Positions 42,079 to 52,600 of a stretch of DNA of 64,000 nt are shown piece after piece. Under the pieces are notes generated by a model. It had not been told where the DNA came from and ran no database searches. It was given only the letters and a program-made list of their open reading frames with translations. The position numbers and the translations under genes were made by a program. The stretch comes from Flavobacterium anhuiense (GTDB taxonomy: Bacteria; Bacteroidota; Bacteroidia; Flavobacteriales; Flavobacteriaceae): positions 35,626 to 99,625 of the forward strand of contig NZ_JUIV01000019.1 of the NCBI RefSeq assembly GCF_004151235.1, in the 5' to 3' direction. Within the stretch, counting starts at the first letter, position 1; each line of letters begins with the position of its first letter.

Positions 42079-43152
42079 ATGAGAAAGATTAAATACAAGA
42101 AGGGACGTAAGCTGCAACACATTACTTTAGAGTATACTGGCACGCATAAAGAACATGAAACAGAGATGCAACTTTTTGTATATAATGACGCAGATGTTGT
42201 CGAATATGATAAGTTTACCGTCTTGGCTTTAAATTCTTGCTTTGATTATACAAAAAACAATTGGCTTAATATTCATGGACTTAATGACATTGATCTCATT
42301 AAGACGATCGGCACACATTTTAAATTAGACGATTTCCTGCTTGCCGATATTTTAAACACTACAAAAAGAACAAAACTAGAAGACCAGCAAGACATTCTAT
42401 TCTTCAATATAAAATCACTTCTTCCTTCCGAATATTCAGATAATATTAGTGTAGAACAATTAAGTTTTATTCTAAAGGATAGAATCTTAATTTCCTTTCA
42501 AGAAAAGCGTAGCGACTTCTTTACCCACATTCGAGAGCGTTTACGTACGCATGCAGGAATCGTTAGAACCAAAAAGGTAGATTATCTCTTGTATTTGCTT
42601 TTGGACGCTGTAATGGAAAATTTCTACATTACATTGGAAGATGAAGAAGATAAAATCGAAGACTTAATCAATTTGACTAAAAAAGATGCAAAACCCGTTA
42701 TTTTGGAGAAAATTGAAAATCATCGTGATAACTTAAATTTTCTTAAACGTTCCATAGTGCCGCTTCGAGATTCGCTTTATTACCTGAAAACGAAAAAAGA
42801 CGACGATGACGATAATGGGTTAATTCAAAAAGAAACTTTCAATTTCTTTATTAGACTGCATCAAAAAAGTTTGGAGCTTTTAGATCAGATAGAATCAGAT
42901 ATGAGCGCTTTAGAAAGTGCTTCTAATTTTTATTTTTCGGAACAAAGCCGAAAAATGAACGAAATCATGAAAACGCTGACGATCATTTCAGCCATATTTA
43001 TTCCGCTTACTTTTATAGTTGGAGTATACGGAATGAACTTTGAAAACATGCCAGAGCTCAAAACGCAAAATGGCTATTTTATAGTCATGGGTGTAATGTT
43101 CTTGTTGGTAATTGCCCTGATCATCTATTTCAAAAAACGACGCTGGTTTTAG
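42079..43152 (+). CDS. corA: CorA-type magnesium/cobalt transporter
   Basis: A 357-residue protein of the CorA family. A long soluble N-terminal part is followed by a long helix with LRTHAGIVRTKKVDYLLYLL, then two membrane helices, with the GMN signature at 318-320 (YGMNFENMPEL) between them. The C-terminus ends in KKRRWF, as in typical CorA proteins. It forms pentameric Mg2+ channels in the inner membrane. It starts after the module and has its own unit; pta follows 64 bases later. Confidence 0.95.
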   Translation: MRKIKYKKGRKLQHITLEYTGTHKEHETEMQLFVYNDADVVEYDKFTVLALNSCFDYTKNNWLNIHGLNDIDLIKTIGTHFKLDDFLLADILNTTKRTKLEDQQDILFFNIKSLLPSEYSDNISVEQLSFILKDRILISFQEKRSDFFTHIRERLRTHAGIVRTKKVDYLLYLLLDAVMENFYITLEDEEDKIEDLINLTKKDAKPVILEKIENHRDNLNFLKRSIVPLRDSLYYLKTKKDDDDDNGLIQKETFNFFIRLHQKSLELLDQIESDMSALESASNFYFSEQSRKMNEIMKTLTIISAIFIPLTFIVGVYGMNFENMPELKTQNGYFIVMGVMFLLVIALIIYFKKRRWF

Positions 43153-43183
43153 TGTTCTTTTATATTTGAAAAATTTGATTTTG

Positions 43184-43191
43184 TAAATTTG
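43184..43191 (+). promoter_or_regulatory. -7 box TAAATTTG of the pta-ackA genes
   Basis: A perfect TAnnTTTG box 25 bases before the pta ATG, with a TTTG 15 bases further upstream as a possible -33 element. Confidence 0.5.
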
Positions 43192-43216
43192 GTATTTAGA
43201 ATAAAAATAAATAATT

Positions 43217-45310
43217 ATGAGTAAAGCAATATATATAGCCACTAGCGATCACAACAGTGGTAAATCAATTATTACGCTCGGCTTAATGAGTATCTTGATT
43301 GGGAAAACGGCCAAAGTAGGATATTTTAGACCTATAATTGAAGATTTTGTCGATGGTGAAGTTGACAATCATATCGAGACTGTTTTGTCTTATTTTAACC
43401 TTGATATTAAGTTTGAAGATGCGTATGCCATTACCAAAAGCAGATTAATCAAAAAGAAGAACAAAGGTAAAATAGGGGAGGTTCTAGATTTAATTATTGA
43501 AAAATATAAAAAACTAGAAGAGCGCTTTGATTTTGTTTTGGTTGAAGGAACCAGCTTTACGGGGGAAGGAACTTCGATTGAATTAGATTTAAATGTTTTA
43601 ATTGCCAAAAACCTGGGAATTCCAAGCATAATTGTAGGTTCTGGAGTTGGAAAAACCTTAGAAGAGCTTTTGGATAGTTTGTATCTGGTTTATGATTCTT
43701 TTAAAGTAAAAGAAGTTGAGGTTTTATCTGTTTTTGCTAATAAAGTGCAACCAGAAAATATCGAATTGGTTACAACAAGCTTACAGAAAAGTTTGCCTTC
43801 AAATGTATTGATTAATACCATTCCGCTAATTTCGAGTTTGAATAATCCAACCATGCAAGAAATTGTAAGCGAATTAAATGCTAAAGTTCTGTTTGGAGAA
43901 AATTATCTGAATAACGAAATTGGGCATTATAGCGTTGGAGCCATGCAGCTTCATAATTATCTCGTGCATTTGCATGACAATGCTTTGGTAATTACTCCTG
44001 GAGATCGTTCAGATATTATTTTAGGAGCTTTACAAGCAAATGAATCAGCCAATTATCCAACCATTTCGGGAATTATCCTGACAGGAAATATCGTGCCAGA
44101 AGAAAGTATTTTAAAACTCATTGAAGGACTTTCTGCCATTGTTCCAATTATTGCGGTTGATGGCGGAACGTATCATATTACCAATAAAATAGGCTCTATT
44201 AAATCGCAGATTTACGCCAACAATACACACAAGATTGAAACCTCAATCAATACTTTCGAAAAATATGTTGAAATCGAGGCTTTATCGCAAAGAGTAATTA
44301 CTTTCCAACCTGAAGGGATGACGCCAAAAATGTTTCAATACAATATGGTGAAAAGAGCTAAACAGCACAGAAAACATATTGTACTGCCAGAAGGGAATGA
44401 TGACCGAATTATTACAGCAGCATCAAGATTACTAGATATGGATGTGGTTGATATTTCTATCATTGGCGATAAAAAACAGATAGAAAGTAAAGTTACAGAG
44501 CTTGGACTTACATTTGATTTTTCTAAAGTAAATATTATTAATCCGATTGAATCTGAAATGTATGAAGATTATGCCAATACGTATTACGAGCTTAGAAAGG
44601 CTAAAAACGTGAGTATTACCATGGCGAGAGATTTAATGGAAGATGTATCTTATTTCGGAACCATGATGGTGTACAAAGGCCACGCAGACGGAATGGTTTC
44701 TGGTGCTGCGCATACTACTCAGCATACGATTTTGCCAGCTCTTCAATTCATTAAAACTAAACCTAATTCATCTGTAGTTTCATCTGTTTTCTTTATGTGT
44801 TTAGAGGATCGCGTTTCTGTTTTTGGAGATTGCGCTATTAATCCAAACCCAACAGCAGAACAATTGGCAGAAATTGCTATTTCTTCGGCAGAATCAAGTT
44901 TAGCATTCGGAATTGAACCAAAAATTGCCATGCTTTCTTATTCTTCTGGATCATCAGGAAAAGGAGACGAAGTTGATAAAGTAAGAACTGCAACAGCAAT
45001 TGTTAAAGAAAAAAGACCAGATTTAAAGATAGAAGGTCCAATTCAGTACGATGCAGCGGTTGATCTAAGCGTTGGAAAAAGCAAAATGCCAGATTCAGAA
45101 GTAGCAGGACAAGCTAGTGTATTAATTTTTCCGGATTTAAATACAGGAAACAATACGTACAAAGCTGTTCAAAGAGAAACCGGAGCTTTGGCAATTGGTC
45201 CAATGTTACAAGGCTTAAACAAGCCTGTAAATGACTTAAGCCGTGGCTGTACTGTAGATGATATTATCAATACGGTCGTAATTACAGCGATTCAGGCACA
45301 AGGAATGTAA
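43217..45310 (+). CDS. pta: Phosphate acetyltransferase, long form
   Basis: A 697-residue long-type Pta. It has an N-terminal P-loop/DethBSF-like part (ATSDHNSGKS), a middle DRTGG-type regulatory domain (SVGAMQLHNYL, ITPGDRSDIILGALQ) and a C-terminal catalytic domain (about 365-697) with LPEGNDDRI and GMVSGAAHTT. It interconverts acetyl-CoA and acetyl phosphate. Only 85 bases separate it from ackA, the next step, and those contain a TTAG-type repeat. The two genes are probably one operon. Confidence 0.96.
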   Translation: MSKAIYIATSDHNSGKSIITLGLMSILIGKTAKVGYFRPIIEDFVDGEVDNHIETVLSYFNLDIKFEDAYAITKSRLIKKKNKGKIGEVLDLIIEKYKKLEERFDFVLVEGTSFTGEGTSIELDLNVLIAKNLGIPSIIVGSGVGKTLEELLDSLYLVYDSFKVKEVEVLSVFANKVQPENIELVTTSLQKSLPSNVLINTIPLISSLNNPTMQEIVSELNAKVLFGENYLNNEIGHYSVGAMQLHNYLVHLHDNALVITPGDRSDIILGALQANESANYPTISGIILTGNIVPEESILKLIEGLSAIVPIIAVDGGTYHITNKIGSIKSQIYANNTHKIETSINTFEKYVEIEALSQRVITFQPEGMTPKMFQYNMVKRAKQHRKHIVLPEGNDDRIITAASRLLDMDVVDISIIGDKKQIESKVTELGLTFDFSKVNIINPIESEMYEDYANTYYELRKAKNVSITMARDLMEDVSYFGTMMVYKGHADGMVSGAAHTTQHTILPALQFIKTKPNSSVVSSVFFMCLEDRVSVFGDCAINPNPTAEQLAEIAISSAESSLAFGIEPKIAMLSYSSGSSGKGDEVDKVRTATAIVKEKRPDLKIEGPIQYDAAVDLSVGKSKMPDSEVAGQASVLIFPDLNTGNNTYKAVQRETGALAIGPMLQGLNKPVNDLSRGCTVDDIINTVVITAIQAQGM

Positions 45311-45349
45311 TTCAATTAAAAATAAATTACTTTGAGTTTGCAGCGTTAA

Positions 45350-45385
45350 AACTTAGAACCTTAGTAACTCAGCATCTTAGCAACT
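45350..45385. repeat. TTAG-type degenerate 10-mer repeat between pta and ackA
   Basis: AACTTAGAACCTTAGTAACT and CAGCATCTTAGCAACT form several units of the family. It is unusual that it lies within a probable operon. Confidence 0.65.
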
Positions 45386-45395
45386 TTAATAAAAA

Positions 45396-46580
45396 ATGAA
45401 AATACTAATTATAAATTCAGGAAGCTCTTCGATTAAATATCAATTAATGGTAATGCCAGAAAACGAAGTAATCTGTTCTGGAATGATTGACCGAATTGGT
45501 TTAGAAACTTCAAATATCACTTTTAAAACGGCTGTTGTTTCACGCGAAGAAACGCTTCCAATTCCGAATCATAAAGTCGGTTTGCAGAAAGTAGCCAATA
45601 TGCTTTTAGATGCCGAAAAAGGAGTGATTAAATCGACTTCAGAAATTGCAGCTGTGGGTCATCGCGTAGTGCATGGCGGAAGCGATTTTAGCGCAACGGT
45701 AAAAATTGACGAAAAAGTAAAAGAAAAAATCAAGCAGCTTTTTGAATTGGCACCTTTGCACAATCCTGCCAATTTAGAAGGAATTAATGTGGCAGAAGAG
45801 ATTTTTAGTTCGGCTGAGCAAATAGCTGTTTTTGATACCGCTTTTCATCAAACAATGCCAGAAGTAGCTTATAAATATGCTATTCCGAATTATCTTTTGA
45901 CAGAAAATAAAGTGCGTGTTTACGGTTTTCATGGTACAAGCCACAAATATGTTTCTGAAAAGGCTATTAATTACTTAAAAGATAATTCTAAAATAATTAC
46001 CATTCACTTAGGAAATGGTTGCAGTATGGCTGCGATTAAAGATGGAAAATGTATTGATACCTCAATGGGATTCTCGCCTTCAAACGGTTTAATTATGGGA
46101 ACTCGAGCAGGAGATATTGATCAGTCTGTTGTTTTTTATATGATTAAAAATTTAGGATATACTCCAGATGAGGTAAATGCTGTTTTACTGAAACAAAGCG
46201 GTATGCTTGGACTGACAGGTTATAGTGACTTACGTGATATTGAAGCAGAAGCCGAAAAGGGCAATAAAGATTGTCAGTTGGCATTGCAAATGAATGCTTA
46301 TAGAATTAGAAAAACAATTGGAGCTTATGCCGCAGCTTTAAACGGTTTAAATGCCATTGTTTTTACAGCAGGAATCGGCGAAAATTCATCTTATATGCGT
46401 AATTTGATTTGTACCGATATGGATTATTTTGGAATTGAAATTGACACAGGAAAAAATGAACTGCGTTCAAAAGAATTAAGAGAAATCAATTCAGAAAAGT
46501 CTATTGTAAAAGTTTTAGTTGTTCCTACTGATGAGGAATACGAAATTGCAAATCAAGTTTATCAATTGCTTGAAAATTAG
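45396..46580 (+). CDS. ackA: Acetate kinase
   Basis: A 394-residue kinase with NSGSSSIKYQL at the N-terminus, AVGHRVVHGG (signature 2) and HLGNGCSMAAIKDG. It makes ATP and acetate from acetyl phosphate. It follows pta in the same direction and completes the pathway. A terminator follows. Confidence 0.97.
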   Translation: MKILIINSGSSSIKYQLMVMPENEVICSGMIDRIGLETSNITFKTAVVSREETLPIPNHKVGLQKVANMLLDAEKGVIKSTSEIAAVGHRVVHGGSDFSATVKIDEKVKEKIKQLFELAPLHNPANLEGINVAEEIFSSAEQIAVFDTAFHQTMPEVAYKYAIPNYLLTENKVRVYGFHGTSHKYVSEKAINYLKDNSKIITIHLGNGCSMAAIKDGKCIDTSMGFSPSNGLIMGTRAGDIDQSVVFYMIKNLGYTPDEVNAVLLKQSGMLGLTGYSDLRDIEAEAEKGNKDCQLALQMNAYRIRKTIGAYAAALNGLNAIVFTAGIGENSSYMRNLICTDMDYFGIEIDTGKNELRSKELREINSEKSIVKVLVVPTDEEYEIANQVYQLLEN

Positions 46581-46606
46581 AAAGTTTTATTTTAAACTTA
46601 ATTTTA

Positions 46607-46629
46607 GGCTCCTTTTTGGAGCCTTTTTT
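46607..46629 (+). terminator. Intrinsic terminator of pta-ackA
   Basis: The 6-bp stem GGCTCC/GGAGCC with a TTTTT loop is followed by a T-run. It shows that an upstream TTG frame start for the next gene lies in the terminator and is not real. Confidence 0.85.
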
Positions 46630-46655
46630 ATGCTTTCAGTTTAAGTTTTTGTCAG

Positions 46656-46663
46656 TATCTTTG
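46656..46663 (+). promoter_or_regulatory. -7 box TATCTTTG of the locus regulator gene
   Basis: A perfect TAnnTTTG box, 18 bases before the chosen TTG start of the regulator. Confidence 0.55.
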
Positions 46664-46681
46664 AATTTAAAAAATAATATC

Positions 46682-49426
46682 TTGAAATCGATACTTTTTA
46701 AATCCGTTTTCTTCTTTTTCATCGCTTTACAGCTTCAAGCACAAGAATTACTTCCCTTTGTCGAAAATTACAGCAAATCAGATTATCAGGGAGATAATCA
46801 GATCTGGAATGTGGCACAAGGCAATGACAATGCAATGTATTTTGCCAATAATCACTATTTGCTTCGTTACGACGGAGTAAAATGGGAAAAATATACACTT
46901 CCGAACAAAACCATCATTCGATCTATTTTGATTGAAGGAGATAAAATTTATTCTGGCTCTTATAAAGAATTTGGCTATTGGTATAGAAAAGACGGAACGA
47001 TGCATTATGTTTCGATTACCAAAAATCTCAGATTATTTGATGAAAAGGACAATGAAGAAATCTGGAAAATTTTTAGGTTTAATGGTTCTCTTTATTTTCA
47101 GTCTTTTAATGATGTTTTTATTTATAACGGAAAAACAATTAAGAAAATAAAATTCCCTTTTCTTATTTCATACTGTTTTGGAGTAGATAAAGATTTATAT
47201 GTAGCTTCTGTTAAGGATGGAATTTTTAAAATGAATGGAAAGCACATTGCCAATCCAAAAGGGTGGGACATTTTAAAAAATACTGTTGTTCATGCCATAG
47301 AAAAGTTTCAAAACAAGACTTATATTTTTACTCAGAAAAAAGGCGTTTTCATTGTAGAAAAAAATGGACTAAAAAACTGGGAACATCCAATAAATGAAAC
47401 TTTAAAATCGGCAACAATCAATGTGGCAAAATTTGTCAAAAATGACAAGCTTATTGTTGGAACCGGAAATCGCGGGATTTTCATTTTAGATTTAAAAAAC
47501 AATTCCTATAAAAATATCGAACGCGATAATGTTTTAATGAACAATTCAGTTTTGAGTATAGGATTGGATCGAGAAAATGATCTTTGGGTAGGTTTAGATA
47601 ACGGAATTGCTCATGTTGAGGTTAATTCTCCTATTTCTTTCTTTTACGATAACTCAGGTCTCTTAGGTTCTGTGTATGCTGTGGCGGCAATTAATAAAGG
47701 GTATTTAATTGCTTCTAATCATGGTATTTTTGAATACAGCGCCGGAAAATTTAATATGATGCCTAACACCCAAGGGCAAGGATGGAATATTTCTCTAATT
47801 GACGGGAAATATATCATTGGCCACAATGACGGTACTTTTTCATATGAAAATAATACTTTGACCAAGATAAATGGTGTCAGCGGTGGATGGAATATGTCTA
47901 AAAGCAGTATTAATAACACTTATTTTCAATCAACTTATAGTGGTATTTTGGTTTATGATGATCCTTCAAACATGTCTCATTATAAAATCATAAAAGACCT
48001 TGCAAAACCGATTAAATATGTTGCTCAAAACAAAAAAAATGAAATTTGGGCTGCCGATAATTACCGCGGTTTGTATCGTGTTTTACTAGATGATAATTAC
48101 AATACGCTGAAAGTGGAAAACGTTACGCAGCAAAGTAAAATACAAAACGATTTTGGAATAAAGATTTTTGAGTTTAGAAAAGAAATCCTTTTTCTAATTA
48201 ATAATTCTTGGTATACCTACAATTCTATATCTAATAAATTGGAAGAAAACGAACTATTCAATACCAATTTCAGAAATGTAACCGATGTCGTTTCTATAGA
48301 TGAAGATCATTTTATGGTTCTGCAAAACGGAATCTTATATCATATTTATGCTCAAGGAAACAAATTTGTATGGAATATTATCCAAGAGAAATATTATAAA
48401 GGAAAATTGATTAACGAGAATCTGAGAATTTTCAAAAAAGACAATTATTATTTGTTTAATCTGGATGATGGATTTATTTCGCTTAAACTTGAATATGAAA
48501 ATAAGCAGAATTCAGAAGTTAAAATCGAAGCATTTAGTGATGATGCTTTAATTCCGAGTGATGAGAAAATTAAATTCAATACCGAATTAAAGATTAATGT
48601 CATCTCTGGAATTTATGGAGCGAGCAGACCAAATTTATTTTATAAACTAGATAAAGAAAAAGATTTCATTCCAATTTCAGACGGATTGATTGTTTTGAAC
48701 AATTTAAGCAGTGGATATCATACTGTAGAAATATTCAAACACGATGGAGCAACTTATGATGCAGTTTCGTCATATAAATTTAAAGTTGCAGAACCTTGGT
48801 ATTTTTCATTTTGGATGATTCTATTGTATTTTCTTGTAATCGGAGCAGTTTTATTTTTCTATTATAAATGGAATAAGCTTCGTTATATGCAAAAATTAAA
48901 ATTGCAAGCTGAAGAATTAAAGCATCAGCGAGAAATTCTCGAGATGGAATTGAAAAAGGAAAACGAACTTAATATTCAGGAATACGAAAAACATATTTTA
49001 GAATTAGAACTGCAGGCGAAATCTTCTGAAGTTGCTGGCAAATCATTATCAATTGCCAAACAAACCGAAATGATCGATAAAATTCAAGGTATTTTAGAAA
49101 CCGAGAAAGATTTTGGTAAACTTAAAAATGAAATTAGAAAAGCAATTAAGATTAATGAAGTCAATAAACACGAATGGGAAACATTTGAAACTAATTTGAA
49201 TCAAATTCATAATGAGTTTATCATTAATCTGTCTAAAAAATATCCACAATTAACTCCAAAGGATATAAAACTATGTGTTTATCTTAAAATGAACCTTTCT
49301 TCTAAAGAAATTGCTCCTATGATGAATATCTCTTTTAGAGGTGTAGAACTCCACAGATATCGTCTAAGAAAGAAACTAAACCTTACTCAAGACGAAAACC
49401 TATCAAAGTTTTTATTAACTCTGTAA
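46682..49426 (+). CDS. Membrane-anchored propeller/HTH regulator of the polysaccharide locus
   Basis: A 914-residue protein starting at TTG after a TATCTTTG box. A signal peptide (KSILFKSVFFFFIALQLQAQ) is followed by about 600 periplasmic residues of two-component-regulator-type beta-propeller repeats (NDLWVGLDNGIAHV and similar). A Y_Y_Y-type domain (EDFIPISDG..., SSGYHTVEIF) follows, then one membrane helix (about 706-727), a coiled coil (about 730-790) and a C-terminal LuxR-like helix-turn-helix (LTPKDIKLCVYLKMNLSSKE, 853-910). It lacks kinase and receiver domains, so the sugar signal may pass directly to DNA binding. It precedes SusC by about 245 bases and is the likely regulator of the locus. 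Confidence 0.85.
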   Translation: MKSILFKSVFFFFIALQLQAQELLPFVENYSKSDYQGDNQIWNVAQGNDNAMYFANNHYLLRYDGVKWEKYTLPNKTIIRSILIEGDKIYSGSYKEFGYWYRKDGTMHYVSITKNLRLFDEKDNEEIWKIFRFNGSLYFQSFNDVFIYNGKTIKKIKFPFLISYCFGVDKDLYVASVKDGIFKMNGKHIANPKGWDILKNTVVHAIEKFQNKTYIFTQKKGVFIVEKNGLKNWEHPINETLKSATINVAKFVKNDKLIVGTGNRGIFILDLKNNSYKNIERDNVLMNNSVLSIGLDRENDLWVGLDNGIAHVEVNSPISFFYDNSGLLGSVYAVAAINKGYLIASNHGIFEYSAGKFNMMPNTQGQGWNISLIDGKYIIGHNDGTFSYENNTLTKINGVSGGWNMSKSSINNTYFQSTYSGILVYDDPSNMSHYKIIKDLAKPIKYVAQNKKNEIWAADNYRGLYRVLLDDNYNTLKVENVTQQSKIQNDFGIKIFEFRKEILFLINNSWYTYNSISNKLEENELFNTNFRNVTDVVSIDEDHFMVLQNGILYHIYAQGNKFVWNIIQEKYYKGKLINENLRIFKKDNYYLFNLDDGFISLKLEYENKQNSEVKIEAFSDDALIPSDEKIKFNTELKINVISGIYGASRPNLFYKLDKEKDFIPISDGLIVLNNLSSGYHTVEIFKHDGATYDAVSSYKFKVAEPWYFSFWMILLYFLVIGAVLFFYYKWNKLRYMQKLKLQAEELKHQREILEMELKKENELNIQEYEKHILELELQAKSSEVAGKSLSIAKQTEMIDKIQGILETEKDFGKLKNEIRKAIKINEVNKHEWETFETNLNQIHNEFIINLSKKYPQLTPKDIKLCVYLKMNLSSKEIAPMMNISFRGVELHRYRLRKKLNLTQDENLSKFLLTL

Positions 49427-49492
49427 GATTTGATTTTATTTTTTACGGAATTTATATTTTTCAATATCATTTTTTATATAATTACGATACAT

Positions 49493-49621
49493 CATTACTA
49501 CATCATAATGTTGTGTTAAAGGAATTTTGTTAATATTTATAATGTTGATAATCATTATTATAAGATAAAATTTTAACACAATGATGTAGCTATGTTGTAG
49601 TGGTGTTTGATGTACTACAAC
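49493..49621 (+). promoter_or_regulatory. Inverted repeats upstream of susC, likely operator
   Basis: The half-sites GTTGTAGT (49594) and ACTACAAC (49614) form a perfect 8-bp inverted repeat with a 12-base spacer. CTACATCAT...GTGTTA (about 49500-49519) and its inverse TTTAACACAATGATGTAG (49571-49589) form a further imperfect inverted repeat. TTAATTTG at 49633 is close to a -7 box. It is the probable site of the adjacent HTH regulator. Confidence 0.55.
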
Positions 49622-49670
49622 GTTGTAATTGCTTAATTTGGCTCTACTAACTTAAACGATTACGTACTGT

Positions 49671-52600
49671 ATGAAAAATTTTATTTTTAGCTTTTTAGCG
49701 CTCTTGCTGCTGCCTACCTATATGATGGGACAAGCGCAAGCAATTAAAGGAAAAGTAGTAGACAGTAATGGAATGGGAATTCCAGGAGCAATTATTGCTT
49801 CAGCTGATGCTAGAGCAACTGCAGATGCAGATTTCGACGGAAACTTTACAATTAATGCAAAACCGGGAGACATTTTAAAAGTCTCTATGTTAGGCTTTGA
49901 TGCAGTTTCTGTACCGGCTACTGCCGCACCAATGACAATTACCTTAAAAGAAGCAGGAGATACTGCCTTAAAAGAAGTAGTTGTAATTGGTTACGGTACA
50001 AGAAAGAAAGTAGACAATACTACAGCCATTTCATCAATAAAAGCAGAAGAAATTACAAAAACAAAAGTTTTAAATGCTTCACAAGCTATTCAAGGCAAAG
50101 CTGCTGGTGTTCAGGTTATCTCATCTGATTTACCAGGTAGTACCCCTTCCGTTGTAATTAGAGGATTAGGGACCGCTTTAGGTGGAAGAAATCCATTATA
50201 TATTGTAGATGGAATGCAGACTGAAAACATCAATAATATTAACTCAAATGATATTACGTCCTATGAGGTCTTAAAAGATGCCTCTGCTTTAGCAATCTAC
50301 GGTACAAGAGCGGCGAATGGTGTTATCATTATTACTACTAAAAAAGGTAAAGGAGATAAAGTTTCTGTTGAGATTGAAAGTTTTGCAGGAATAAGAGAAC
50401 CTTTGAAAAAAGTAAAAATGGCAGGTAGTAATAAGTTTGCGTATTATACAAACTCAGCTTTACAAACGACTACATTTTCTCAAGATCAACCAGTAAATAC
50501 AGATTGGTTTGATGCAATTACTAGAACAGGTTCTTATACACAAAATAATATATCTGTTTCAGGAGCAAGTGAAAATATAAAATACTTTTTCAGTTTAGGA
50601 AATTATGAAGAAAAAGCAGTTTTAAATGGTTTAGATTACGGTCGTACTACATTTAGAAACAATAATGAATATAAAATTTCTAAAAAATTAACTTTAAATC
50701 AAAACTTTAGTTTTACTTCTACTAATTCAACTCCAAAACCTTTAAGTGCATTTACAACTGCTTATAAACAATCGCCAATAGTACCAGTGCGCTTTGCAAA
50801 TGGTCAATATGGTGTATCAAGAGTTGGAGAAAATGGTTTTGCAAACACTACAGGTTCATCTTTTAATAATGTTGGAAATCCTGTAGCACAATTGGATCTT
50901 TATAATGAACAACAGAAAAGTGTTACGCTACAAGGCGGTCTAAAATTAGATTATGAAATCTTACCTTCTTTAAAATTTACTTCACAATTTAATGGGGAAT
51001 ATTACACTTGGAAACAATATAATTTCGAAGATTCAGAAAATATTTGGTTAGCTGCTAATCCAGATAAAACAGCTGCAGATTTTGATCAAAGAGTTGTTAA
51101 TGAAAAAATTCCTTATAATTTGTTAACCAAAGGTAGAGAAGAATATTTTAATTGGAATTTATCTAATTATTTGACATTTAATAAAGTATTTAATCAAATT
51201 CATGATGTTGAATTAACAGCAGGTATAGAAACATCTGTTAGAGGACCTCGACAAAAATTGACAATTGTTAGAAAAAATGCAAATACAGATTCTAACTATT
51301 GGTCATTAAAGGATGTTGATTATGTAGCAAATATAACAAGTTATAAAGATGAAGTTTTTAATGAGACAAAATTAGCATCTTATTTTGGTCGTTTTCAGTA
51401 CAAATTGAAGGATAGATATTTATTAACTGGGACTATTAGACGTGATGGATCTTCAAATTTTGCTAAAGACTATCGTTGGGGAACTTTTCCAGCATTCGGA
51501 GCAGGGTGGATCATTAACAAAGAAAGCTTCATGGCTGATGTAAAAACAATTAACTTATTGAAATTAAGAGGAGGTTGGGGTAAACTAGGCAATCAAAATG
51601 TGCCACTTAATAGACAAGGCTATAGTTCAGGTTTAAATTCTTATTTAGGGGGATCAATTTTATACGAAGGAACAACCATTACCTCTCAAATAGATCCGAG
51701 CCTCTCATGGGAAGTAACTGAAGAATCTTCTTTAGGATTAGATTTTGAATTGTTAGATAATAGATTAAAAGGAACTTTTGACTTGTATAATAAAAAAACA
51801 GATAATGTTATTTTAAACGTACAGCCTTATATAGCTTCTGGTATAACAACTGCTTCACCCGCACATGTAGGAGAGGTATCAAATAAAGGATATGAGATTT
51901 CTTTACGTTGGGATGATAAAATAACTGACGATTTATCTTATTGGATTGGCGGTAACTTTTCTCATAATAAAAATGAACTTACAGGCATAAAAGACATAAT
52001 ATTATCACCAATACAAGGAGGTAGTTTAGGAAATGGGGAAACTACTAAGTTTTTGGACAATTCATCTGTAGGACAACCATTAGGAAGCTTCTTCTTGTAT
52101 CAGTATGCTGGTTTTGATAGTGAAAATGGTAAAATGTTATATTACAAGGCAGATGGGACCAAAGCTACTCAAGATGCATTAGGTACTGCAGATAAAAAAT
52201 ATGTAGGCTCAATTTTACCAAAATCTAATTATGGTGTTACCTTAGGTTTAAATTATAAAAACTTTGATTTCTCTGTTGATGGATATGGTACTTCAGGTGC
52301 TAAGGTTTACAATGGAAAAAAGGGACAGCGTTTTGGTGGAGAGAATATAGAAGATTCAGTAGCAACTGATTTTTGGACAATAAATAATCCTACAGCTTCA
52401 AATCCAGGAGCATTTAATTCTACTCCGGTAGCTTCGACATATTATTTAGAGTCAGGGGATTTCTTTAGAATTAATAACATTACTTTAGGATATAAACTTC
52501 CTTTAGATGAAAAAAGCTTTATCAGCTATTGCAGATTATATGTTAATGCAATTAATCCATTTATTACACAAAAATTCTCAGGCTTTTCGCCAGAGTTAAA

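Noticed and set aside
46616..46681. Upstream TTG start of the locus regulator
   Set aside because: It lies in the ackA terminator and before the TATCTTTG box; the later TTG gives a proper signal peptide.
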